From the NCBI RefSeq assembly GCF_009389715.1, contig NC_052395.1, forward strand, positions 4,984,812 to 5,048,811: a stretch of DNA of 64,000 bases, read 5' to 3'. Positions 10,999 to 24,257 of the stretch are shown here, in pieces (the stretch's first letter is position 1; every line of letters starts with the position of its first letter). The notes beneath the pieces were generated by a model that was given only the letters and a program-made list of their open reading frames with translations, ran no database searches and was not told where the DNA came from. The position numbers and the translations under genes are program-made. The stretch is from Phoenix dactylifera (Eukaryota; Streptophyta; Magnoliopsida; Arecales; Arecaceae).

Positions 10999-11791
10999 GG
11001 CTCCATTTCACAAAACTGTTGGCACTAGAACTTTCGAAAGTAGAATTTTTATAAAAAGCTATTTGGTAACTACATTTCTAAAATGCCATGAAACTTTAAT
11101 ATGTGTTTAGTAAACAAACCGAGAAAGTACTTTTTGTATAATAAATTGATCGTAAATAACATTGTGTAGTATTATACAACAAAGCATCATAAAATATAAT
11201 ATATATTAATACATAAATATATAATATAATATAATATTACTTTGATATATTATAATATTATTATAATATAGTAATATAATATTGTATACTATAGCATAAT
11301 AATATAACATAATTTGATATTATATAACATAACATAACAATGTATTATGATATAATGTAATATAATATTATATTTATAGTATAATACAATAATAAAAATA
11401 TAAAATATTATAATTATTACCATTATATGTTAATATTTTATTAATATAATATTTTTATGAACTAATTTTTAGGCTTTTCATTTTTTTTGTTGGGACTCCT
11501 GCAAATTTTTATAATATAAAGAGACATTTTCTGTAACTATAATATTTTATTATTGGTATTTTGGTCCAAAAAGAAAAAAAATTATAAATCAAAATAATTT
11601 TCCAACGCATGCTAAAAATGCTTTTCCGAAAAAGCTCCATTTTGAAGGTTCTCCTAAGAAGCTATTTTAGATTTCTGGAAAACTAAAACAGCTTTCTGAT
11701 TCTTTTACCAAACATCTTTATTCCATCCAAAAGTACTTTTAAAGGATCAGAAGTGCTTTTCGGTCCACTAAAAGCTCTGCCAAACGAAACC
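10999..11791 (-). mobile_element. Tourist-like element, copy 2 (inverted)
   Basis: The ends GGCTCCATTTCAC and the complement of CCAAACGAAACC are flanked by TAA at 10996-10998 and 11792-11794. The left end (TATAAAAAGC-ATTTGGTAACTA) is the reverse complement of the right end of copy 1, so this copy is inverted. The interior is AT-rich and non-coding. Confidence 0.75.
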
Positions 11792-11888
11792 TAAGTCCTT
11801 TATCCCCTCATCGGGTGACTTAGTTCAGTACTCAATAAGCGAATATGCTTGCGAGACCATGTGATGGCTTTTGAGATTGAATTGCTTA

Positions 11889-12310
11889 ATTCATGTTCTT
11901 CCTAACAGCACAATAACAATGCAAGTGGAAAAGCATGATACAATTACATCTTTAATTATTTGCTCAAGAAGTGAAAGAAACCGTTGAAGTTGATCCTTAC
12001 CATGCCATGGTAGTCCAAGGCTCCAAGCTGTAAGGATACCCTTGCATGAACTCCATTTTGAAGAACCGAGAAGATCGTCAAACTGATTTCACGAGGTCTC
12101 ATTCATGTTTCTTGTAACAGCACAATAGCACCAGAAGTGGAAAAGAATGATATAATTATATCTTTATAAATTATTTGCTCAAGAAATAAAAGGAACCGCA
12201 GAATTTGATTCTTACCATGATATGATAGTCCAAGCTGTAAGGATACCCTTAAAAAGTATTTGCTCAAGATATACAAACAAAGAGCAATATTAGATTCTTA
12301 CCACAATTTG
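11889..12310. repeat. Local tandem duplication 3' of AMP1-like gene
   Basis: Two units of roughly 204-221 bp share TTCATGTT, AACAGCACAATA, TATTTGCTCAAGAA and GTAAGGATACCCTT, with a partial third copy from about 12255. The array ends about 115 bp downstream of the AMP1 stop codon and so probably overlaps the 3' untranslated or polyadenylation region. Confidence 0.75.
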
Positions 12311-12423
12311 TTAACATTAGCTGTACAAATTGGTTGCATTTATTTCCTAGTAATTCACATGATTGTTCAGCTAATGAATCTGTACAAAAGCTTTGAACAC
12401 CATTTAGATGGATTTGTGAACAT

Positions 12424-15400
12424 TCATGTGAATTTCCCGTTCAAGACTAAAGCTGCTTGGGTCACAGCCCTGGCAGCCCTCCACACTTCATGCTGTACAA
12501 AACTCCATGAGTCCGAAGTGTTCGAGCTCTTTGCCTTCTCAATGGCATCATCAATGCCTGGATATGATTTAGATCCATAACTATTGTGCGTCGAAGGTCC
12601 ATAAATCTGTTAAAATTATTTTCACAGCAGGAAAATTAGTACTGTAAAATATGAGATGTGTTTGAAGTTTACAATATTTATGCAAAATATATATTCTAAA
12701 CGTAAAAACCTACCAGGTGCTTGTACCATTCTCTACCAAAAAGTCCATCCCTATCAGTAAATGCCCGCTCAGCCATCATCAACCTATCATTGAGCTCTCT
12801 GACTTTCAAAGGATCCTTCCTCCAATTCAATGACAAAAAATTCCTTTCTAGTGCCTAAAAATGCAACAAGACTGTTAATTAAAAACATCAATGATTTCAA
12901 TTCAATCTTCTTTTGATTTAAGGATACCTTTCTTTGGTTGTCTATTTCGGTGGCTGCCTTCTTGAGCTCTTTTATAGACTTGTATAAGGGAGCAAAAGTT
13001 ACAGGCATCCCCAATGCATCATCTTCTAATATCTTTGCGCTTCTCTGTCAATAAAAGGCACCGTCAGATTCTTCAGCTACCCAATTATGCATGAATTTAG
13101 GTGTTCATATGTGGCATGCACTCCAATCATGTTGGTAAATATGCAAGTCCTTTATATTGCTGAAGCCTGCAAATAAGCACTTGATCCCCATGTCGTGTTT
13201 CCATAAATGTATGTCGAAGCAACAGAATGCCAGGAGAAGTGTTGTCCCAGAAGAAAGGAATATATTGCAGACATACACCAATTGACACACATATTGATCT
13301 CAGTACGTTCAGATTGTTCTGCATATCTGCATGAATATCTGTACGTTGTGAGTTACAGGAGAAAATTATACCTGGAGCTCTGAAGCATAGGAGATGTAAT
13401 TGAATGGCAAGAACTCCTCATCTGCAAGCCTCAAAGCAACCAGTCCCCAGAAGCTTGCCACTATATGAGATTGAAGAGATAAGGAATCAAAATGAATCTT
13501 CTCATGACCTTGAACTTAGCATGTGCCAATACTTCATATGGAACAGTTAATAACAAGATCCACAAACACTTTGATTCTGCCATTGTCATAAATAACTGGT
13601 GGTAAAAGAGGTGGAGTAGGAAAAAATGATGGTTTTTTGTTTCCATCACAGCAACATTAGCAAAGCTTCAGGTATATAAAATTAGTTTTTAAATATTATA
13701 ACAAAAGCAAGAAACCTAAATTCCACAAGATGCTGGACTAATGTGAAACAGAATTAGGAATACATCACCATATAATTGCTAGACCAGGAAAGGGTGCTCT
13801 AATACTTCTGAGTTCTGACAGTCTGGTTTTGCAACATTTAGTACAATTAAAACCTCACAAAGATGGATTCCAACCAAAACCGATATTAGCATAATGGCCA
13901 TATACATAGTAGCTTCTGAGGTAGCTCAGAAGTCAGACCTCTCATACACGTATAGTAAAAGAGCTGGAATTCAAATCAAAAGGTCAATTAGAAGGTCCCC
14001 AAAGAAAGCATACATATGGACCTCATGGGGGTACATCCTTGCAGAGAACAATTGTACAGTGTTTGGACTTTGGATGTCTGGGATAAGAAGTTGGAGGGTA
14101 TCTGAATTTTGGGGAAATTAATTCCCAGACCTTGGAGACTTCCATTTAGGGCTTAGGCCTTGTTGACTGCCTGTTTTATTTCTCGCTCTTAGTTTTGCTG
14201 GCCATTTTCCTTTTTGTCCCTGGCCCATGTATAAATGTGTGCAAAACAGGCATAGCTGTGTGTAAAAGAGCAAGCCTAACTGTATATCAGGGGGTAAATG
14301 TTAAACAAAATTAGGTCAAGGTTTAACAGGAAATGGCAGCCAATGAAAGGACTGGGAATTCTACTGAAAAAAAAAAAAAACAGGAATCAATTTGTCATTA
14401 CTTGGGCTAGGATGCCAACTAATTTTTTTAATATAAGACTGATGCTTCTTGTATGGCACAATGGGGCAACTAAACATCCCCAAAGGTGAAGCTGGAATTT
14501 TTCAGAACGGTCTGTACTGAAGTGAAATTGCATGGAGTACCTGCTACATGCCTATGGAACATAGGATCTCCAAATTTCTCCATCCATACAAAGTCATCAT
14601 ACATGGAATGATAAACTGGGTATCCTGAAAGAGATGTCAATCCTCAATTAGAGATGTTAAAATGAAAAAATATAAGAAAAGTGCTCCTAAAATATATAGA
14701 TCTTAGGTTTCTAGCTATGTAATTTAATGCAAACAATATTGTAGTTTTTCATGATTTCAGTCATAGAAATATTTTATGTTTCTGATTCCTTTTTTGGTTT
14801 GTCAAACATACATAAAACAATGCAAGCATGATCTTCAAGTGTAAGAAGATTATCCTCAAGTACAAATATATAGAGGGAAGAAAATACAAGTATCGTAGAT
14901 GAAGAAGTTCAAGCACTTATAACCCATGACAAGGCCTTGTGTAAACAAATTTTGCAGCTTGCTCGGAGGATACATGATATTTCTAACCCTCCACTTTCTT
15001 GTAGATGTTCACAAGATGAGGATACAAGATAGAGTGTATTCAGAGAAGAGGTTTGCCAATAGACATCCACCAGAACCCAATTTATCAGCAACTGACTTCA
15101 ATATCCAGTTTTATGAACAAGGATACTATCCAACCAAAAAACCTCTTCATGATACTTAATGAACATTTCTTTTCTAAACTAGCACTTTGCAAACTCATAC
15201 TTATAAATGATATTTTTCAAGGAAAAAAAGCGCAAGTTGTAAATAAGCAGCACCCTAAAAAGCATCTGCAATATGCAGGCATTTATGCAGTTGATATTTT
15301 TTAAAAATTTTTAAATATAAATGATATATAAATAATTAAAAATTAAAATTAATTCATTATAATTCAGAAATAAAAATAGAAATTTAAAATTAAATACACA

Positions 15401-18400
15401 CATACACACTTGTTTGAGTGCATATTGTACAACTAGCAAAAGCTGCCATGCTATGCGTTGGAGTTTGTTTAGGTGAAAAACAAAGAATTTGGGAATATAA
15501 TGATGAAGAGGTTATCATGTATCTCTATTTAGTTGGCAGCCATTTTATGTGCTATATGATAAGATTAGAAAAATAATGACAATTAATCTGAATTGTTGTT
15601 TCAACTTTCAAAGTTTATGAATTATAACCTTTATGTACTTTTTCAAACTTTCTAATCTTAAACTTTCATAAACTTTCATTTATAAAAAATGAGTTTAGAA
15701 TTACAATTCCAACCTCACTTTTCAAATAAAAAAGTTTTATGATTCTTCTCCAGCTCTGATTTATGAAGGGATGTCCATAGTTCTCTCTCATTTTGCTTAT
15801 TGAATGAATGGAAATACCACGCAAAATTTTAAAAAGAAAAACATTAAACAACCAAAATAGAAAATAACACAGACTGCATTATAAATCTAAAATACTCGAG
15901 CATCTAAAAGGGAAAATATGAATGCAGAACTAATCATTGGGGAAAAAAGTCTCTCATATGGAATTTAGGGGAAAACCCATAGATCGCTGCATACTCCAAG
16001 CATAAATAGAAGGCAAATGTTAGATTCCTGCAGCAATTGTCAGTCTAAAGTACTGGCCATCCAAACTACAAGAGGAAAAAAATTGATATGAGATCAGAAG
16101 AATAGCACATTTATACTTGTTGCCCATCAAGAATTCACAATAAAACAACCTTAAGTAGCTAAAACGACTAATTAATTATAAGAGTTACCTCATTCTTAAC
16201 TGGCCAATGCCCACATTAAACCAAAGGCAAAATTGCTGTTTTCAAACTACTATCTAAGGAAAGGAGAAATAGTTGGCACAAACATTCCACAATGTCAAAT
16301 GCCTAATTAGTCTTTCTCAGTCACCACGAACTAGCACAAGGCTCAGCTCAGCAAGATAAGGTTGGTTCCTCTCAATATCCTCCACGCCAGCACATGGCTC
16401 CATGCACCGAGCCAAGGCTCAACCCAGGAAGCCAAATATAAGCCATATCCATACTGAACCCAAACTTCAGCAACGAACAAAAAATAATTAACTATTTTAA
16501 CGGAAGAAACATTTCATCAAACAAATGATGCTCCAAAACAATCTACACAAACCCTTGGAACGCAGGGGAAAAATCATCCAACACATGACGGTCAGCATTA
16601 GTTCACAAAACCAACCCAGCATATAATGCTTTCCCAACAATGAATGCTTGAAGATCCTGACCTCAACTAGAAGGGACCAAAACCGAAATCCTGCCCACTC
16701 TAACAAAATGGCCAGTTAGGTTGGGCCAATCCGTTGCTAAAAACAACACGTCCCTGAAACAATAGGGCAAAACATAGCCAGTTATCAAAGAATGACCACC
16801 CTGACCTAGAATCCTAGACACCAACCCCATCATCCTAATGGGTGAAACAATTTGTCAAACACATGATGCTTAACCTTGGAAGCACCAAGGGAAGGCATAA
16901 AAAAGAAAAAAACAAAAGCAAGCAAAGGAACGCAAGGGCCGTATAACACAGAAGGACATGTCTGGAATTAGAACTAATTGTGAGAGCAAAATTGTAATAA
17001 AAGTGCCCCACAGTATATTCTTGGAGTACGTCGTGGTGACTTTATATCTATAAGATAATGGTTAGTTCGATGTTCAACAGTTCAAGTATACCAATGAAAC
17101 TTCTAAGTATAGTATTATATCCCAGCCGAACACACTTTCAAACCCCCGAGCACAAAATGGCCAGCAAGCAGTACTGCATTAGTTGCAGTACTGCATGGGT
17201 CAATACGTACAATGTCCATCTATCATTTATGACTATAGCTACTGGAATATTTAATTCCATCAGTAGAGTACTTTCTTCGTTAGTGTTCTTTCCGATCTCT
17301 CTCTCAATAATATATGTATTGGGGAAGCAATCAACCCATAAGGCAGCTTTGAAAGCATAGATTTTATGGAGAAGTTATTTCTCATACAGGGGGAGAACGC
17401 AGGTGTGTACCGCATAGAATCTCTTTCCTAAAATTATTAGCTAGTAGCTAAAGCGTGCTGAAAAGTATCTACGATAGAAGAAAGAAAATTAGGAAGTGAG
17501 ATCATGAAAAGAGATTCAGACTTTTGGACAGACAAGAAAGTTACCTCCTCCAAAAATCATGTCAACTGATGGAACTCCGACGTGTTGGACAAAAGCCGCA
17601 AAATCTGATCCTCTACCACCTAATCTCCCAATCTTTCAATGGATTAAGGGAAAAGTTGGTTTTCAGTTATCAAGTATCAAAGCTAAAATTAACTGGGGAT
17701 AAATATAAATACATATTATTTTCTCTGGAAATACATCAAAGTTAAATACAACTTTCAACACGGAAGCAAAGAAACAAATTTAACTACTCACCAGCGAAGA
17801 ATAATTAGATGCAATCCATGATTCATATAATGTCTGAGAGGAATTGTCTGGATCTCGAACCTTAACAATAAAAACATAACAAACGTTATTAAGGTTTTAT
17901 ACAGAGAAAAGGCTGGTGATATAAATGCAATGCCTCTTTCGCAATGATTTCTAATATTCATCAGCTCATACACACTACTATTGTCAAGAGTCAAAGACTC
18001 CTATTACCATAAGCACAAAATTACTCACATATCTACAACTGTCCATCAACTGTCCACTTAAACTAATGTTTCTTGAATGTTGATGCTATTCTAAGTTTAA
18101 GTTTATGTTTGTTAAGTCAAAAAAAATTGACAGGAAATGACAATGCCATCCACCTTTTCACTTGCTTGTTTGAGCAGCTCATCAAGTTGCGGGGTTGCAG
18201 AGGCCTGGAATCCAGGACCAGAGACTGCACAATCAACATTCAGATAGGCAACAGCTCTTGAAGCTAACATCTCCCTGTTCTCTTCAACCCATTCTGTCGA
18301 TCCTATCTGCAGAAAAGTACAGAGGTGATGGAATATGTCAAGTTACCAGCTATGTTACAAATGCGTAACTGAATGCGTGACCGTGCATGCATATGTGTGT

Positions 18401-18417
18401 ATGTGTGACTGAGATAG

Positions 18418-18484
<67 letters not shown>

Positions 18485-21400
18485 AAGCCGTACTCTTCTG
18501 CATCCCAATTACATAAAATAATGGTTCGTCGAGGTCTCCATCCTATCTTTTGCAGCTTCCCAAACCTCTGAGCTACCTAGAAAAAAGAATTTAGATAACA
18601 AGCTTACGTCAAAACAAATGTCAAAACATGACATTAATCAGTGAAATGAGGCGATGATTCATCCTGAAATTATTTAACTGAAACTGATACAGTTTTTGGA
18701 TGAAGTATTGACTGTAAGAGGTTAGAGTTACCTCAAGTAAAGCTGCAGTTCCACTGCTGGGGTCAACTGCTCCAAACGTCCATGCATCACGATGATTACC
18801 TAGGAGAACATACCTGCAGGTATCGCCGGATGATGCTAAAGTAGGCCAACTTTTATTGCTGTAATTCATATGTGCTAGTTTGAAGGATAAAAATAACTAT
18901 CGTACATCTTGAACTGCTTTCCATGATACTAGGCAAATAATACACACTACAAAACTACAGATTTTTATTGGCAAAAAATTCGATCATAAAGTATTTTACT
19001 TTCATCGCTACACGGTCCCTAAAGACCCGTGCTTAAAATTTTACTGCCCAAAATACAAAGTCGTTAGAAGAACTATTACATTTAGCGACGAAACACAAAT
19101 GGTTGTTAAAGATAAATATTAGTGACGATTTTATTTGTCTCCAAAGATCAAAAAATTATTGCTAAATGGCCCAAAAATGACAATTTGATAAGAAATTAAT
19201 GATTAAAAATGAGTTTTAATGATAATTTAGGCTCCGTTTGGAGGAGCTTTTGGAGGGCCAAAAAGCACTCCAAAAGTACTTTTGGATGAAAAGAACGTTT
19301 GGTAAAAATTTTGGAAAGTTGTTTTAGTTTTTTCAGAAAGCTAAAAACAGCTTTTTGGAAGAAGCTCTATTTTGAAATTTTTCGAAAAAGCTGTTTTGCG
19401 ATTTTTCGAGAAGTTTTTTTGACCAAAATACCCATAATAAAATATAACAATTACATACTTTGTCTCTTTATAAATCTAAAAATCTGCTAGAGCCCTAACA
19501 AAGAACCCTAGCCATGAATCAGACTCCCTTCCATGCAAGAATAGGTATTTTTGTTTCCTATTATTATATTATACTATAAATATAATATTTTATTACATTA
19601 TATCATAATACATTAATGTGTTATGTTAAATAATTTAATATTATGCTATATTATGAAAAATTAATGTACGCTAATAATTATAATATTTTTTATCTTTATT
19701 ATTGTATTATACTATAAATATAATATTATATTACATAATATCATAATATATTGATATGTTATGTTAAATAATTTAATATTTATTAAATTATTATGCTATA
19801 GTATACAATATTATATTACTATATTATAATAATATTATATTACATTATAGTAATATTATACTATATCATATATTTATGTATTAATATGTGTTATATTTTA
19901 TTATACTCTGTTGTATAATACTATGCAATGTCCTTTATAGTAATTTTGTCATACAAAAGTACTTTTTCAGTTTGTTTATCAAACACATGTTAAAATGCCA
20001 CAGCATTTTAGAAATATAGTTATCAAATAACAAACAGCTTTTTATAAACCTCTACTTCAGAAAACTCTACTTTCAGTAGCTCTACTGCCAAAAGTTCTAC
20101 TGCCAACAGCTCCTCAAATAGGGCCTTAATATTGTCACCGACAATCTTCTTTTGTTCGAATTTTTGTTGGGCACAAAAAGCTAATATAATTATTAATGAA
20201 ATGAAAGTGGTCATTAAAGACAAACATTTGCACCGATTTTTTTTAATAACAAAAGATTGGAAATGGACATCTCGTTGCTACTAAGGAGAGAGAGACGTGA
20301 TTATTACCACTTTGTTAGGCTAATCTTTTTTCAGAAAAAAGTGAGCCTCAAGTCGGAAAGAAACGGAGGAGAGAGGGGTAGTGAGAGGCAACACATTATT
20401 TTTTAAAAAATAATAATTTTCTGCAAACTTGATGCTGAGAGGCAACACATTATTTTTTGAAAAAAATAATAACTTTCTGCGAATATGACATTTTAATTTA
20501 CAGTGCCGTATGTACTGTGTACTGAAAATGAGAGAAGGATAGCTTTATGCAAACTATATTTCGTACAATCTCCAACGATCTAAAATTATTTTTGAATTGG
20601 AACCAAATAATTAAAATTTTATTTTTAGATTTAAAATTATTTTTGACAGTGTAAACAAACCCTCAAGCATGCACTTAATATCCTACTAAGGCTCTTCAGA
20701 AATTTTGGCACAGTAAGTCTTTAGTCTCTCCTCCAAACAGACATCCACATGACTTTTAGAATGGTCAATCAGACTACATATTCCAATGATCTTAGCAGCC
20801 CAAAGCAAGTGCTCAACCACAAAACCACACTCAACAATTTGACAGGGATATGGATCAAATTCATCCTAATTTCCTCAACTGACCACCAAATTCTCTCTAG
20901 ATCATTAAACATGCTCCGCTATTAAAGTCCAATCATAAGATTCATTTCCAAATTCCAATAAAGCTTGCGCCAAAACCTCAAATCTCATCTGTTTTACTTG
21001 ACAAATGCATGCATGCGATTTCCATAAGCATTGCCGAATTATTTTTTTTTCTTTTTGTGCTCCCTTCCATCATCCAGGCAGCATCTCGATCTAATTGAAG
21101 TATTAATTACATAATTCCTCCCATCCTGCTTTCTGTTTTTTACTTTTTGGTAACTTACAAAGAAATTTGTTTTATACTCTCCACCCACCACAAACAGTCA
21201 GAAGATCCTGAAATTTGTTTAAGTCATCTTGTTTTAATAAACTATAAGAAAACTAAATCTAACCCCAAATAACGATAACGATGCCATTTTAAAATAATAC
21301 AAGCGACAAAACTTACCGGTCAGGTTCTTCCTCCCCTTGGATCACCGCAAAGACATTTTGGATTGTTGGCAATGTTTCATCTCCCTAACATTTCCGTAAG

Positions 21401-22556
21401 TGATGAGGCCGCCGGTAACATTTCAGTAAACATACCACCATACAAGTCCAAAAAAAGATAATAAAATTAAAAAGAGAGCGATAATCCAGAAGAAACCTAG
21501 GAGATCACCATCAATCAGATGATCCCGAGTGACACTCCAACTTACAATGTATGTGAGGTTGAGGAAACCAGGACCCGGCCCGAGCCGGTACAGGGGCGCC
21601 CCCTCGCCGCCCTGCCAATCATCGGCCGCCACCTGTCCCCCGATGGTTTTCAGGATCGCCTCCCCGTCCCGGGCCGACACCGGCAGCGATGGGATCCCCG
21701 GCACCAGCCCGCTCGCCGCCACCTCCGCAGCGCTCCACCGCTCACACCCGCGGGTGCTCGCCCACCCGGGCGTCGTCGGGTCGCCAACCCCCTGGGACGT
21801 GGTCCCTACCTGCACACCGCTCGCCGGCATCCCTGGTCCCTCCGGGAACCGCCCCCGCCCGCCGCCGCCGTAGTCCTTGGCGTCCGTGAACACCACCGCC
21901 GCCGCCGCCCCGGCGTCCTTCGCGTTCTTTATGATGTCCCCGCGATATATCTTACCGTACCTCGCGAGGACCACCGCGCCGGTGACGTTCACACCCGCGG
22001 CCCTCAGAGCGGCAAAGTCCTCCAGGCGGCCGTAGTTGGCGTAGGCAGCCGGGCCGGCGGCGGCGCCGGAGCGGGCGTAGGCGTGGAAGGTGGGGAGCAC
22101 CTCCTTCGCCACATCGGCGTAGGGGTCGCCCGGGTAGATCTCCTGGACGAGGTCGAAGGCCAGGGTGGGACCCGGGGAAGGCGGCGGGAAGGGGGAGAGG
22201 ATGAGGGAGCGGCCGAGGGGGTAGGTGAGGAAGACGTCGTATAAGACAGAGTGGGCGGGAAGGGAGGAGGAGGAGAGAACGGTGAGGACGTAGGCGGCGG
22301 TAGCGGCGTTGGCCGGGGTGCCGGCGACGTGGGGGCGGCGGGTGAGGGCGAGGAGGTGGCGGGCGACGGTGGCGTTGTTGGAGAAAGAGAGGAAGAGGGA
22401 GTGGTAGGTGGATTTGGAGGAAGGAGAGATAGTAAGGTGGAAAACGAGAAGGATGGTGAAGGCGGTGAGCAGAAGTCGTGCGATGGCAGATCTGGTGATG
22501 GTGGTGGCGGCGGCGGCGGAGTGAGTGAGAAGTGGGATTTCTGCAAGGCGAGGCAT
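12424..22556 (-). CDS. AMP1: AMP1-type glutamate carboxypeptidase, complete, 12 exons
   Basis: Exons in transcript order: 22556-21546, 21384-21317, 18813-18732, 18576-18484, 18306-18154, 17860-17792, 17632-17545, 14624-14541, 13460-13372, 13044-12928, 12854-12714, 12606-12424. They sum to 2178 bp (725 aa; Arabidopsis AMP1 is about 705). All junctions are GT-AG and frames join. Residues 24-43 form a membrane anchor, giving a type II ER protein. A protease-associated domain, the M28 peptidase core and a C-terminal dimerisation domain follow. The ligands match human GCPII: H367 (GNHRD), D377 (AVDP), E414/E415 (DAEEYG), D443 (NVDC) and H527 (YPVYHS). I chose the start [10 protein letters not shown] because the ATG 30 codons upstream would translate the GA repeat. 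The family (AMP1, rice PLA3/GO, maize VP8) restrains meristem size and leaf initiation rate and is linked to miRNA-mediated translational repression at the ER; its physiological substrate is unresolved. Intron 2 holds a Tourist-like element. Confidence 0.95.
18413..18482. repeat. GATA/GA microsatellite abutting a splice donor
   Basis: A GATA run (about 18413-18438) passes into a GA run (to 18482). On the minus strand the CT repeat begins directly at the 5' splice site of AMP1 intron 4 (exon end 18484, ...GGCTTG|GTCTCTCTC). Confidence 0.95.
19230..20125 (+). mobile_element. Tourist-like element, copy 3, in AMP1 intron 2
   Basis: Ends GGCTCCGTTTGGAGGAGC and the complement of GCTCCTCAAATAGGGCC, flanked by TTA at 19227-19229 and 20126-20128. 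The orientation is the same as copy 1. The interior is AT-rich, has about one and a half units of the copy 1 minisatellite motif, and no transposase. Confidence 0.8.
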
Positions 22557-22559
22557 TTC

Positions 22560-22590
<31 letters not shown>

Positions 22591-22882
22591 ACTCTTTGAA
22601 ATGAGTTTGGGCAGGAGGGTGGGCTGAACAAGAGTGGGATTGGCATTTGGCCGTGATGCTACAATTTCTTTTGTTATTTTTTTATGTCATTTTCCCGTGC
22701 TACCGTAGCATTACTCTTTTTGATAATGGATGTAATGATATCTATTTATTTTATACTTTTATTTGAATATATTTCTACATGGTTAGATGTTTAGTATAAA
22801 TGAAGTTGAAGGGGACAACACTAAGGGGTTGACGAATTTACGGGGTTTTTGTTTGGACATCCATGTCTGTCCATGGAGCTTT
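22557..22882 (-). promoter_or_regulatory. AMP1-like 5' leader and shortened promoter
   Basis: A CT run on the plus strand (about 22562-22592), read as GA on the gene strand, lies just upstream of the AMP1 ATG, a common leader feature. Only 326 bp separate the ATG from the end of a Copia element at 22883, so any more distal promoter has been displaced or replaced by LTR sequence. No clear TATA box was found. Confidence 0.55.
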
Positions 22883-23166
22883 TGTTGGAAATTGATGCAA
22901 GCTCAAGACCTCAGGGCTTTTTCTATTCTAGTTGAAAGAGTCTTTTGTTTGTTTTTAAGTTGCACGAGTTAGTAGCCTAGCTATATTAATAGGTTTTGTT
23001 TTAACTGTTTCCTTGTATGGTGGTCATGCCGTTGATTTGAATACAAGTTCCCTGTCTGTGCTGTCTACTTCACCTGTGTTGTCTTTCTTTGGGTTGTACT
23101 GTTCTCCTTTTCCATCATAGGAAATTAGTAGCTGTAGCTACTCTTGTTCCAAGCTCAATTTCAACA
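22883..23166 (+). repeat. 5' LTR of Copia element 1
   Basis: Starts TGTTGGAAATTG and ends CAATTTCAACA. Compared with the 3' LTR it lacks about 62 bp, including the TATAAATAGG box, and a further insertion of about 24 bp. Confidence 0.9.
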
Positions 23167-23180
23167 TTTAGTATCAGAGC
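23167..23180 (+). promoter_or_regulatory. Primer-binding site of Copia element 1
   Basis: TTTAGTATCAGAGC directly follows the 5' LTR, one base away from the usual tRNA-Met complement TGGTATCAGAGC in its core. Confidence 0.8.
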
Positions 23181-23318
23181 TTTAGGTTCATTCTACCCGG
23201 GCAGGAAGGAAGAAGAGTGGGAATCGTCAGCAGTACGAGTTCTCCTCAAGTTTCTTGCTGAAGTTGAGAGGTAATCTCTACTTGTTACCGATTTATTAGA
23301 AGTCTGTGTGAAGTAGTC

Positions 23319-24014
23319 ATGACAAACAGCAACTCTCTCAATATTTCTCAGACTTTGATACCTATTTTCAATGGAGGTTTGTATGAGTTTTGGAGTATTA
23401 AGATTAGAACATTTTTTATTTCATTAGACTTGTGGGATTTGGTTGAGAATGGTTATGTAGCACCAGATGATGAGGCAAGGCTTACAGCAACACAAAAGAC
23501 AGAGCTGAAGGAGAACAGAAATAAGGATGCTAAGGCACTAGTAGCACTACAACAAGCTGTCACAGATTCTATCTTTCCGAGGATTGCTGCAGCAACTAAA
23601 TCCAAAGAAGCTTGGAACATATTAAAGAAAGAGTATCAAGGATCGGATAAGGTAATCTCAGTAAAATTTCAAACCTTTCGGCGTGATCTTGAAAACTTAT
23701 GCATGAAAGAAACACAATCAGTGCAAGAATTTTTCTCTAGAAGTTTTGTTATAATCAATCAAATGAGATCGCTTGGAGAAAATGTTTCTGACCAAAAGGT
23801 TGTTAAAAAAATTCTACGAAGTCTGCCATCTAAGTTTGATCATATAGTTGCAGCCATGGAAGAATCAAAAGATTTGTCTGATTACTCTCTTAACCAGCTA
23901 ATGGGTTCATTGCAAGCTCATGAACAACGACTTAATAGGTCGGCTGAAAAAAATGTTGAACAAGCTTTTAGTTTAAAGTTGGAGATCTCTAATCAGCAGA
24001 AAACTGCATGCTAA
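23319..24014 (+). pseudogene. Copia element 1 gag (UBN2 type)
   Basis: This open frame of 231 codons is the capsid part of a plant Copia gag, recognisable from PIFNGGLYEFWSIKIRTFF near the N-terminus and ILRSLPSKFDHIVAAMEE near residue 168. It stops early; the CX2CX4HX4C zinc knuckle (CNFCKRYGHIERFC, about 24171-24218) is downstream in another frame. Gag would normally form the cytoplasmic particle that packages element RNA. Confidence 0.85.
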
Positions 24015-24257
24015 ACCCCTTGAAAGTTATGAGCCAAAGTTTGCAGGAAGAGGCCGTGGAAGAGGTTCTTACCGAGGAAGAGGTGGTAACCAGGGCGAGG
24101 CAGAGGAAGATCTTCATTCACAGAACACAGAAGCTTTAATAATGAGCAAGGTAACCGCTATGCTAATGTCCAATGTAATTTTTGTAAGAGGTATGGTCAT
24201 ATTGAACGTTTTTGTAGAAAAAAGTCTGAACAACAAGCTAATTTTACTGAAGAACAA

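Noticed and set aside
18945-20383. Possible CACTA-like element around Tourist copy 3 in AMP1 intron 2 (CACTACAAAA at 18945, GTAGTG ending 20383, AGCGACGAAA-type repeats)
   Set aside because: The flanking trinucleotides do not match and the subterminal motifs are few; not supportable as a bounded element.
21519-22604. Plus-strand frames of up to 241 codons opposite AMP1 exon 1
   Set aside because: Shadow frames of a GC-rich coding exon; the minus strand carries the conserved protein.
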